In this document: piece after piece, positions 35,945-42,795 of the stretch
Layout of the letters: each line of letters starts with the position of its first letter
How positions within the stretch are numbered: position 1 is the stretch's first letter
From: Georgenia wutianyii
GTDB taxonomy: Bacteria > Actinomycetota > Actinomycetes > Actinomycetales > Actinomycetaceae
Assembly: GCF_006349365.1 (NCBI RefSeq)
Contig: NZ_CP040899.1
Location: 868,001-932,000, forward strand
Length of the DNA: 64,000 bases
Direction: 5' to 3'
Notes under the pieces: generated by a model
Seen by the model: the letters and a program-made list of their open reading frames with translations, nothing else
Databases searched by the model: none
What the model was told of the DNA's origin: nothing
Position numbers and translations under genes: made by a program

Positions 35945-37203
35945 AGCAGCCTCTCGTCTCGCAGGACCGCGCTGATGAAGTCGGCCGACTCGCCCGGTGT
36001 GGTCTCGGGGTCGACCGAGGCCGGCGGGTACCACGTCTCCTGCAGGCCGATGGAGACCTCGTTGTAGTACGGCGTCTGCGGACGGGGGACGGCCAGCTCG
36101 AGGGACTCCCGGATGGTCTCCGCCATCGGGAACTCCTCGGTCACCCGCTCGTCCTCGTACGCCGAGACGGATGAGGGCGGGTTGCCGTTCGTCACGAAGT
36201 ACGTGGCCTGGTGCTCTGGCCGGACGATGCACCCGACGGCCTCGTAGGCGTCGTCGATGTGCTCGCTGAACGCGCTGACACCGAGGTTGATCCCGCCCAC
36301 GGGGGGAGCGGTGTCGGTGTCCTCGTCCACCCGCGGGTACAGCGCCCACCCGATGTCCTCGACGATCTCCGGGTTCGAGGCGTTGAGGGCCGGCCAGATG
36401 AAGGGCCAGTTGACCATGAAGGAGCCCTGGTCCCCCCGGAAGACGTTCATCGAGGCGTTCTCGTCGGCGGTCGGGAAGCCGGAGCCCGCCAGGCCCTCCT
36501 GGCCGATCCTGCGGAGCACGTCGGCCGCGGCGCGCCCGGCGTCGGAGTCGAGCGCGAACTCCACCTCCTCGGCCGTGGCCTCGGGGTTGGTGATGACCTC
36601 ACCGCCGGCCGAGGCGATGAGGGCGTTGATCCAGACGGTGAGCGACTCGGCCTTGGCGCCCTGCACCCCCAGGCGGACGTCGAGGTCGCTCGCGGTGTCG
36701 ATGAGCTGCTCCCAGGTGACCGGCTGCTCGAGGTCGAGCCCGGCCTCCTCCGCCACCGACTTGCGGTACCAGAGCAGCTGGGTGTTGGCCCAGAAGGGCA
36801 CGGTGACGAGCTCGTCGGCCCAGGTGGCGGAGTCGACGGCGCCCTGGACGACGTCCTCGGTCTCCTGCAGCTCCTCCGGCACCGGCGCGAGGAACCCGGC
36901 CTCGGCGAGCTCGGGGATGAACGGCGGGTCGAGGCTCATGATGTCGATCGAGGAGTCCGACGCCGCGAGGCGCCGGGCGAGCTGCTCGCGCTGGGAGGCG
37001 GCGTCGCGGGGGAGCAGCGAGGTCTCGATGACGTACTTGCCGTCCGCCTCCTCGCTGCAGATCTGCGCGAGCTCCTCCTGACCACCGTCGTCCGGGTTGA
37101 TGTACCAGGTCAGCACGGGTGGCCCGGACTCACCGGCGCAGGCACCGAGGCCCAGGGCCAGGGCGAGCGCCAGGGCCGTGGCTGTCGTCCGCGGTCGTCG
37201 CAC
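35941..37203 (-). CDS. lpqY: trehalose-binding lipoprotein (LpqY-like)
   Basis: 420-residue solute-binding protein. A lipoprotein signal ends at the lipobox LGAC. It resembles mycobacterial LpqY over its length: SLLPRDAASQREQLARRLAASDSSIDIMSLD, AEAGFLAPVP, FWANTQLLWYRKS, SLTVWINALIASAGG and NWPFIWPALN. It captures trehalose or a related glucoside at the cell surface for SugABC. GTG start after GAGGAGG; the basic n-region RRPRTTATALALALAL fits. The operon is lpqY-sugA-sugB-sugC-ectC, grouping two compatible-solute functions. Trehalose specificity is inferred from family resemblance. Confidence 0.9.
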   Translation of the reverse strand: MRRPRTTATALALALALGLGACAGESGPPVLTWYINPDDGGQEELAQICSEEADGKYVIETSLLPRDAASQREQLARRLAASDSSIDIMSLDPPFIPELAEAGFLAPVPEELQETEDVVQGAVDSATWADELVTVPFWANTQLLWYRKSVAEEAGLDLEQPVTWEQLIDTASDLDVRLGVQGAKAESLTVWINALIASAGGEVITNPEATAEEVEFALDSDAGRAAADVLRRIGQEGLAGSGFPTADENASMNVFRGDQGSFMVNWPFIWPALNASNPEIVEDIGWALYPRVDEDTDTAPPVGGINLGVSAFSEHIDDAYEAVGCIVRPEHQATYFVTNGNPPSSVSAYEDERVTEEFPMAETIRESLELAVPRPQTPYYNEVSIGLQETWYPPASVDPETTPGESADFISAVLRDERLL

Positions 37204-37327
37204 GATGCCCCTCCTCGGCGTCGAGACCGGTCTGCCGCGACCGGCTTCGTCACACAGGAAACACGTGGTGGGCGAAGTGCGCATCCGGAGGCGCGTCGGG
37301 GTGGAGGACGACGTCGGCGGGGCCCGT
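37204..37327 (-). promoter_or_regulatory. lpqY operon promoter region
   Basis: 124 bp between the phosphotransferase stop and the lpqY start. It holds the AT-richer GTGTTTCCTGTGTGACG on the minus strand and a CCGGTC-N6-GACCGG inverted repeat (about 37227-37244) in the leader. No hexamer pair is convincing. Any operator function is a guess. Confidence 0.3.
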
Positions 37328-38512
37328 TCAGTCGCGGGCGCGGGGCTCCTCGTCGGCCGGCTCGCGGGCCGCCTCCGGCTCCTCGTCCTCCTCCGGCTCC
37401 GCGGCGGTCTGCGTGTCGCCGGCGGGGGCGTCGGCCGGGGCCGCGACGTCCGCCCGGAGCGAGGGGAGCTCGGCGGTCGCGTTCGGGTCGAAGCCCGCCT
37501 CGTCGGCGTCCGTCTCCTCGGCGTCCTCGGTGGCCTCGGCCCAGTCCTCGGGCCGCCCGGGCACGACGACGGGCTCGCGGTGGCCGATCGGCTCGGCGTC
37601 GCGCACCTGCTCGGCGAGGTCGGCGAGCATCGCGGTGGCGTCGGCGACGACGGCGTCGTTCCCGGTGTTGACGCCGTGCACGAGCCAGCGGGCCAGGGCC
37701 AGCTCGCCGACGAGCTGGGCACGGTCGAGCAGGTAGGTGTCGGCGTTCTCGGGCCGGGCGAGGGCGTAGGCCTCCTCGATCGCGTCGAGGCAGTCCTCCG
37801 GGGCGCTGGCGAGCAGCCACGCGAGGTCGACCGCCGGGTCGCCGACGTGCGCCTCGGAGAAGCTGATGACCGCGCTCACCTCGCCGTCCAGGACGAGGAC
37901 GTGCTCCTCGGCGAGGTCACCGTGGACGGGGGTGGTGCGGAAACGCCACAGCGCGACGTCCTCCAGTGCCCGCTCCCACCGCTCGAGCACGAGGGTGGGC
38001 ACGTGCCCGGTGCGGGCGGCGATGTCGACCTCGGCGAGGCAGCGCTTGCGGTACTCCTCGGCGGTGTAGCTCGGCAGGCCGGCGTCCTCGACGACGCTCG
38101 CCGGCAGCTCGTGGAGAGCGGCGAGGCAGCGGCCGAGGTCCGCGGCGAGGCCGGGGCCCGGCCCGAGCCGCTCGAGGTCGAGCGGCCGGCCGCGCAGCTG
38201 GCGGTAGACCATCGCTCGGCCGCCCTCGGGCAGGGCCGCGAAGCCCGCGGGCTCCGGCACGGCGAAGGGCAGCGCGCCACTGGTCACGTACGGGGCGAGG
38301 GCGGCGAGCAGCACGACCTCCGCCTCCAGGGCGGCACCCGCGGAGGGGTGCAGGGGGCAGCGCACGACCCACTGCCGGCCGCCCGAGTCGAGCACCCCGG
38401 TGACCTGGAAGTCGGCCGTGGTGCTCTGGGGCGACCGGGTCGCCACGACGTCGAGCCCGGGCACCGCCGCCGTGGCGAGCGCCGCCAGAGCGAGGGGGGA
38501 TCTGCGTGCCAC
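37328..38512 (-). CDS. aminoglycoside/macrolide phosphotransferase-like kinase
   Basis: 394 residues. APH fold: nucleotide-binding QWVVRCPLHPSAGAALEAEV, RAMVYRQLRGRPLDLERL, the catalytic loop TTPVHGDLAEEHVLVLDGEV (HGD) and metal Asp in GDPAVDLAWLLAS. The last 90 residues are acidic, low-complexity and probably disordered. It could phosphorylate a macrolide, an aminoglycoside or a metabolite. Broad conservation next to nudC in Actinobacteria favours a housekeeping substrate. GTG start with TAGGGT 6 bp upstream. Confidence 0.78.
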   Translation of the reverse strand: MARRSPLALAALATAAVPGLDVVATRSPQSTTADFQVTGVLDSGGRQWVVRCPLHPSAGAALEAEVVLLAALAPYVTSGALPFAVPEPAGFAALPEGGRAMVYRQLRGRPLDLERLGPGPGLAADLGRCLAALHELPASVVEDAGLPSYTAEEYRKRCLAEVDIAARTGHVPTLVLERWERALEDVALWRFRTTPVHGDLAEEHVLVLDGEVSAVISFSEAHVGDPAVDLAWLLASAPEDCLDAIEEAYALARPENADTYLLDRAQLVGELALARWLVHGVNTGNDAVVADATAMLADLAEQVRDAEPIGHREPVVVPGRPEDWAEATEDAEETDADEAGFDPNATAELPSLRADVAAPADAPAGDTQTAAEPEEDEEPEAAREPADEEPRARD

Positions 38513-38580
38513 GGGCCAACCCTAGGCCGACCAGGCCCCTCAGCGCCCGACGCGGCACGGCGCGCCTCAACTTCGGCCGG

Positions 38581-38592
38581 TACGGTGCCGAC
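38581..38592 (+). promoter_or_regulatory. leaderless promoter of nudC
   Basis: TACGGT (38581-38586) followed by GCCGAC and then GTG at 38593, the same TANNNT-N6-start layout as the divergent kinase gene (TAGGGT-N6-GTG). No ribosome site precedes the GTG, which supports leaderless translation and this start choice. Confidence 0.55.
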
Positions 38593-39564
38593 GTGGTCCT
38601 CGCCCAGCTGCCCCTCGCCCGCACGACCGTCGACGCCGACGGCGCGGCCCGCGCCCGTCCCGACCTGCTCACCGAGCTGCGTCGGGACGACGCCACCCGT
38701 GTCGTCCTCGTCCACCGAGGGCTCCTCGGCGTGGCGGAGGACGACGGGCTCTCGCTGCTCCCGGTCGCGGACGTGCCGGACGCGGCGTGGACCGCCGAGC
38801 ACGTCCTCTACCTCGGCCGGCAGGGAACCGCGCGGTACGTCGCGCTCGTCCTGCCCGAGCACCTCGGCCAGGAGCGGGACCTCGACGGCGCACCCGTCGA
38901 CACCGACGCGCCGCTCGTGAGCCTCGCCGCCGGCGCCCGCTTCGCCCACCTGCGTGACGTCGGGGACCGGCTCTGCGACCGGGACACCGGGCTGGCGACG
39001 ACGGCGGTGGCGCTCGCGGCCTGGCACGAGCGCAACCCGCGCTGCCCACGGTGCGGGGAGGCGACGGAGGTCGTCGAGGCCGGCTGGGTCCGCCGGTGCC
39101 TCGTCGACCACTCGCTGCACTACCCGCGCACCGACGCCGCGGTGATCATGGCCGTGGTCGACGCCGCGGACCGGCTCCTCCTCGGGCACGCGGCGCACTG
39201 GCCGCAGCGGCGGTACTCCACGCTCGCCGGCTACGTCGAGCCCGGGGAGTCGCTCGAGGCCGCCGTGCGCCGGGAGGTCGCGGAGGAGACCGGCGTCGTC
39301 GTGGGCGACGTGCGGTACGTCGGCAGCCAGCCCTGGCCCTTCCCGTGCTCGCTCATGACGGCGTTCCGGGCGCAGGTCGCCGAGGGCGCAGGCACCGACG
39401 TCGTCGTGGACGGCGTCGAGCTCACCGCCGCCCGCTTCTTCAGTCGGGAGGAGCTCGGGGCGGCCGTGGCCGCCGGCGAGGTGCACCTGCCGACGCGCAC
39501 GTCCATCGCCCGCGCCCTCATCGAGGACTGGTTCGGGGGCCCGCTCCCGCAGCCGCCCGCCTGA
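38593..39564 (+). CDS. nudC: NAD(+)/NADH diphosphatase (NudC), Nudix
   Basis: 323 residues. The Nudix box GYVEPGESLEAAVRREVAEETGV is complete and SQPWPFPCSLM is the NudC array motif. NudC hydrolyses NADH to NMNH and AMP and can de-cap NAD-RNA. The zinc ribbon differs from the usual C4: CPRC is present, but the second knuckle reads RRCLVDHSLHYPR, leaving CxxD where CxxC is expected. Start GTG by the leaderless promoter. Neighbours mrx1, uvrD2 and whiB7 match Rv3199c-Rv3197A. Confidence 0.93.
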   Translation: MVLAQLPLARTTVDADGAARARPDLLTELRRDDATRVVLVHRGLLGVAEDDGLSLLPVADVPDAAWTAEHVLYLGRQGTARYVALVLPEHLGQERDLDGAPVDTDAPLVSLAAGARFAHLRDVGDRLCDRDTGLATTAVALAAWHERNPRCPRCGEATEVVEAGWVRRCLVDHSLHYPRTDAAVIMAVVDAADRLLLGHAAHWPQRRYSTLAGYVEPGESLEAAVRREVAEETGVVVGDVRYVGSQPWPFPCSLMTAFRAQVAEGAGTDVVVDGVELTAARFFSREELGAAVAAGEVHLPTRTSIARALIEDWFGGPLPQPPA

Positions 39565-39585
39565 CGGGGCCCCGCCTGACGGGGC

Positions 39586-39843
39586 TCAGCCCAGCCGGGT
39601 GCGGACCTCGGCGAGGGAGGGGTTGGTCGCCGCGGAGCCGTCCGGGAAGAGCACGGTCGGCACCGTCTGGTTGCCGCCGTTGACCTCCTCGACGAAGCCC
39701 GCCGCCTCCGGGTGCTCCTCGATGTTCACCTCGCGGTAGCCGATGCCCTCGCCCTCGAGCTGCTTCTTCAGCCGGCGGCAGTAGCCGCACCAGCTGGTCG
39801 TGTACATCGTGATGGTGCCGGGCTCGGGCGCGGTCGTGGTCAA
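39586..39843 (-). CDS. mrx1: mycoredoxin (glutaredoxin-like)
   Basis: 85 residues. The dithiol active site is CGYC (Cys19, Cys22) in TITMYTTSWCGYCRRLKKQL, with NQTVPTVLFPDGS providing the cis-Pro. Mycoredoxin uses mycothiol to reduce S-mycothiolated proteins. The start is TTG, supported by GAGGAG 6 bp upstream and the fit to family length; longer frames add an unrelated tail. A SigR/SigH-like promoter (39880-39906) precedes it. Convergent with nudC, with only 21 bp between them. Confidence 0.93.
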   Translation of the reverse strand: MTTTAPEPGTITMYTTSWCGYCRRLKKQLEGEGIGYREVNIEEHPEAAGFVEEVNGGNQTVPTVLFPDGSAATNPSLAEVRTRLG

Positions 39844-39879
39844 CGTGGCTCCTCGTGGTCGGAATGCTCTGCAGACCGT

Positions 39880-39906
39880 AACGCGCCCGCGCCCCCGCGC
39901 ATTTCC
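39880..39906 (-). promoter_or_regulatory. SigR/SigH-type promoter of mrx1
   Basis: On the minus strand GGAAAT (39906-39901), 18 bp, then GTT (39882-39880) continuing GTTACGG. This fits the oxidative-stress ECF consensus GGAAT-N18/19-GTT, and mrx1 is a known SigH/SigR target in mycobacteria and Streptomyces. The proposed site leaves a leader of roughly 30 nt. Confidence 0.6.
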
Positions 39907-39968
39907 TCCCGCGTCGCGGCTGGGGACGGCGCACCCGCGTGTCGGCGCAGGCTGAGACACTGGCGGGG

Positions 39969-42017
39969 ATGACGAGCACGACCATCCCCAGCAGCGAGGA
40001 GCTCCTCGCCGCCCTGGACGACGACCAGCGCGCCGTCGCCCAGCACCTCACCGGGCCGCTGTGCGTCCTGGCGGGCGCCGGCACGGGCAAGACCCGCGCG
40101 ATCACCTACCGCATCGCCCACGGCGTGCGCTCCGGGGCCTACAACCCCACCGCGGTGCTCGCCGTGACGTTCACCGCCCGGGCGGCGGGGGAGATGCGCT
40201 CGCGGCTGCGCGACCTCGGCGTCGGCGGGGTGCAGGCCCGGACCTTCCACGCCGCCGCCCTGCGCCAGCTGTCCTACTTCTGGCCCGCGGCCATCGGCGG
40301 CGGGGTGCCCAAGGTGCAGGAGCACAAGGCGCCGCTCGTCGCCGAGGCGTCCTCCCGGCTCGGGCTGGCGGTCGACCGCGTGAGCATCCGCGACCTCGCC
40401 GCCGAGATCGAGTGGGCCAAGGTCAGTCTCGTCACCGCCGAGGACTACGTCGCGCGCGCCGCGGCCGCCGGACGCGAGGGTGCCCCGGCCGGGCAGGACC
40501 GCGCCACCGTCGCGCGGCTGCTCGAGCTCTACGAGGACGTCAAGACCGAGCGCGGCGTCATCGACTTCGAGGACGTCCTCCTCCTCACCGTCGGGATCCT
40601 CGAGGAGCGCGCCGACGTCGCGGCCGAGGTGCGCCGGCAGTACCGACACTTCGTCGTCGACGAGTACCAGGACGTCTCCCCGCTCCAGCAGCGCCTGCTG
40701 GACCTGTGGCTGGGGGAGCGCAGCGAGCTGTGCGTCGTCGGGGACGTGTCCCAGACGATCTACTCCTTCACCGGGGCGAGCCCGCGCTTCCTCACCGACT
40801 TCTCCCGCCGCTTCCCCGGCGCCGCCGTCGTGCGGCTCGTGCGCGACTACCGCTCCACCCCGCAGGTCGTCTCGCTCGCCAACCAGGTGCTCGAACGGGC
40901 CGGGCGCCACCGCTCGAGCGCGGCGGTCCACCTTCAGGCGCAGCGCCCCTCCGGCCCCGCCGTCCGGTTCGAGGCCTTCGACGACGACGTCGCCGAGGCG
41001 GCCGGGGTCGCCGCGCAGATCGCCCGGCTGGAGAAGGGCGGGGTGCCGCGCCACGAGATCGCCGTCCTCTACCGGACCAACGGGCAGGCCGAGGCGGTGG
41101 AGCAGGCGCTCGCGCAGGCCGGCATCTCCTACCTCGTGCGCGGTGGCGAGCGCTTCTTCTCCCGGCGGGAGGTGCGCGAGGCCGTCGTGCTGCTGCGTGG
41201 GGCGGCCCGCTCGGCGGCGGGCCAGCCGATGCCCGAGGCCGTGCGGGACGTCCTCGGCACCGTCGGCTGGTCCGCCGACCCGCCGTCGGCCCGCGGCGCC
41301 GTCCGGGAGCGGTGGGAGTCGCTGCAGGCGCTCGTCGCGCTCGCCGACGACCTCGCCGCGACCCGGGACGCGGACCTTCCCGGGCTCGTCGCCGAGCTCG
41401 AGGAGCGGGCCGCCGTCCAGCACGCCCCGACCGTCTCGGGCGTCACCCTCGCCTCCCTCCACGCGGCCAAGGGGCTGGAGTGGGACGCGGTGTTCCTCAT
41501 CGGCGTGAGCGAGGGGCTGCTGCCCATCTCCCTCGCCGAGACGGAGGACGCCGTCGCCGAGGAGCGCCGGCTGCTGTACGTCGGGATCACCCGGGCGCGC
41601 GAGCACCTCATGCTCTCCTACGCCCGGGCGCGCACGGTCGGCGGGCGCGCCTCGCGCAAGCCGTCCCGCTTCCTCGACGGGCTGTGGCCCGACGGCGAGC
41701 GGGGCCGGCGCCGTCCCGCGGCCCGGACCTCGGGACGGGACCGGCTCGCCGAGGTCGCCGCGAGCGACCCCGAGGGCGCCGAGCTCGTCGGGCGGCTGCG
41801 TGCCTGGCGCGACCAGGTCGCCACGGCCACCGGCAAGCCGCGCCACAGCGTCCTGCACGACACCACGCTCGCGGCGATCGCCGAGGCCCGCCCCAAGGAC
41901 CTGCGCCAGCTCGGCTTCCTTCGCGGCGTCGGGGCGGCGAAGCTCGAGGCGTACGGCCCGGCCGTGCTCGCGATCGTGCGCGGCGAGGAAGTCCTCGTCG
42001 ACCCACCCGGAGCCTGA
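39969..42017 (+). CDS. uvrD2: ATP-dependent DNA helicase UvrD2 with HRDC domain
   Basis: 682 residues, SF1A helicase. Walker A LAGAGTGKTRAITYRIAHG, motif II VVDEYQDVSPLQQRLL, motif III GDVSQTIYSFTGAS, motif V HAAKGLEWDAVFLIGVSEGLLP and motif VI EERRLLYVGITRAREHLMLSYA are complete. A C-terminal HRDC domain (about 600-680) follows. The tetracysteine module reported between motor and HRDC in mycobacterial UvrD2 is not visible here. GACACT lies 7 bp before the ATG. Divergent from mrx1 and followed by whiB7, as in mycobacteria. Confidence 0.94.
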   Translation: MTSTTIPSSEELLAALDDDQRAVAQHLTGPLCVLAGAGTGKTRAITYRIAHGVRSGAYNPTAVLAVTFTARAAGEMRSRLRDLGVGGVQARTFHAAALRQLSYFWPAAIGGGVPKVQEHKAPLVAEASSRLGLAVDRVSIRDLAAEIEWAKVSLVTAEDYVARAAAAGREGAPAGQDRATVARLLELYEDVKTERGVIDFEDVLLLTVGILEERADVAAEVRRQYRHFVVDEYQDVSPLQQRLLDLWLGERSELCVVGDVSQTIYSFTGASPRFLTDFSRRFPGAAVVRLVRDYRSTPQVVSLANQVLERAGRHRSSAAVHLQAQRPSGPAVRFEAFDDDVAEAAGVAAQIARLEKGGVPRHEIAVLYRTNGQAEAVEQALAQAGISYLVRGGERFFSRREVREAVVLLRGAARSAAGQPMPEAVRDVLGTVGWSADPPSARGAVRERWESLQALVALADDLAATRDADLPGLVAELEERAAVQHAPTVSGVTLASLHAAKGLEWDAVFLIGVSEGLLPISLAETEDAVAEERRLLYVGITRAREHLMLSYARARTVGGRASRKPSRFLDGLWPDGERGRRRPAARTSGRDRLAEVAASDPEGAELVGRLRAWRDQVATATGKPRHSVLHDTTLAAIAEARPKDLRQLGFLRGVGAAKLEAYGPAVLAIVRGEEVLVDPPGA

Positions 42018-42080
42018 CGCTCTCGCCCGCAGCACAGCCGGCTCCGGGCCCCCGGGCGAAGTGCGCAGAACAGTCGCCGT

Positions 42081-42117
42081 AAATACCTTGCCCCCCGTCC
42101 GGAGGCGGGCGTAATGT
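42081..42117 (+). promoter_or_regulatory. whiB7 promoter with WhiB7-type AT-rich element
   Basis: AAAT (42081-42084), 3 bp, TTGCCC (-35, 42088-42093), 18 bp, TAATGT (-10, 42112-42117). An AT-rich patch a few bases upstream of -35 is the hallmark of WhiB7/SigA autoregulated promoters. The identical geometry occurs before the ABC-F gene at 59868-59904. Confidence 0.7.
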
Positions 42118-42139
42118 CCTCCACGTCCGTGACCGAACA

Positions 42140-42170
42140 GGGCCCGTGCCTAGCCAGCACACGGGGGCCC
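42140..42170 (+). promoter_or_regulatory. hairpin in early whiB7 leader
   Basis: CCCGTG (42143-42148) pairs with CACGGG (42160-42165), extended by GGG/CCC across a two-base bulge. It lies 10 bp before the ribosome site of the upstream ORF and could modulate its translation. Confidence 0.45.
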
Positions 42171-42196
42171 CATGTGCGAGAGGGAGGTGAACCGCA

Positions 42197-42346
42197 GTGA
42201 CCAAGAACGTAGCCGCCGGCCGAGCACGAGCCGAGTGGGCCGGGATGCTCCGGTTCACCAGTCCCGCTGCCGGCGTCGCCGGTATGCCGGCCCGCCCTCG
42301 CCCGTACCTCGCCCCCATCGGGGGCGGCACGTTCCGGACGTCGTAG
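42197..42346 (+). CDS. whiB7 leader upstream ORF (49 codons)
   Basis: GTG start preceded by GGGAGG (42182-42187) at 9 bp, ending at TAG 42344-42346. It encodes 49 residues beginning VTKNVAAGRARAEWAGMLRF and ending GGGTFRTS. It lies about 75 nt inside the whiB7 transcript and 108 bp before whiB7. Long leaders with an upstream ORF and attenuator are established for whiB7 in other Actinobacteria, where stalled translation relieves termination. The GCCCCC-ATC-GGGGGC hairpin (42311-42325) falls inside its last codons. The start is inferred from the ribosome site. Confidence 0.6.
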   Translation: MTKNVAAGRARAEWAGMLRFTSPAAGVAGMPARPRPYLAPIGGGTFRTS

Positions 42347-42383
42347 AACAGCACCCGTTCTCCGCCGGACCGCGCCGCTCCTC

Positions 42384-42417
42384 ACTGCGGTCCACCCCTC
42401 CCGGGGAATGCCGCAGT
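42384..42417 (+). terminator. putative attenuator hairpin of whiB7
   Basis: ACTGCGG (42384-42390) pairs with CCGCAGT (42411-42417), with an inner CCC/GGGG stem. It lies after the upstream ORF and 37 bp before whiB7, where a conditional terminator would act. No U-tract follows, so it may alternatively be a plain leader stem. Confidence 0.45.
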
Positions 42418-42454
42418 CGATCCCAGACCCGGCTTCGCACCCACGGAGACACTC

Positions 42455-42793
42455 GTGCAACTCACCACCCTTCTCGACCGCCTCAGCCAGGGGTCGTCAC
42501 AGTCGTGGCCGCTCCCCGAGGAGGCGATGGCCCTCGTCCTGGAGGAGTCCACCGCGCTCGCCCCGTGCCAGGAGGCACACGACCCGGACCTGTGGTTCGC
42601 CGAGCGTCAGGCGGATGTCGAGTTCGCCAAGACGCTGTGCCGCACCTGCCCCGTGCGCGAGGCCTGCCTCGCCGGTGCCCTCGAGCGCGCGGAGCCGTGG
42701 GGCGTGTGGGGCGGCGAGGTGTTCATCGGCGGTGAGGTCGTGGCCACGAAGCGTGGTCGCGGTCGTCCCCGCAAGCACCAGCCGGCGGCCTGA
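42455..42793 (+). CDS. whiB7: WhiB7 redox-sensing transcriptional regulator
   Basis: 112 residues. Four cluster-binding cysteines: Cys38, Cys62, Cys65, Cys71 (CRTCPVREAC). The WhiB turn is EPWGVWGGE (80-88) and an AT-hook RGRPRK sits at 102-107. The AT-hook separates WhiB7 from other WhiB proteins; it binds the AT-rich patch upstream of target -35 boxes together with SigA. WhiB7 activates intrinsic antibiotic-resistance genes on ribosomal stress. GTG start with GGAG 7 bp upstream. The context uvrD2-whiB7 matches Rv3198c-Rv3197A. Confidence 0.95.
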   Translation: MQLTTLLDRLSQGSSQSWPLPEEAMALVLEESTALAPCQEAHDPDLWFAERQADVEFAKTLCRTCPVREACLAGALERAEPWGVWGGEVFIGGEVVATKRGRGRPRKHQPAA

Positions 42794-42795
42794 CG

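Noticed and set aside
37328..38512. Acquired aminoglycoside or macrolide resistance gene
   Set aside because: The APH fold alone does not show drug specificity; base composition matches neighbours, there is no mobile element, and the gene sits in conserved synteny.
40061..42082. Second frame overlapping uvrD2
   Set aside because: Arg/Gly/Pro-rich shadow of the helicase frame; all helicase motifs are in the other frame.
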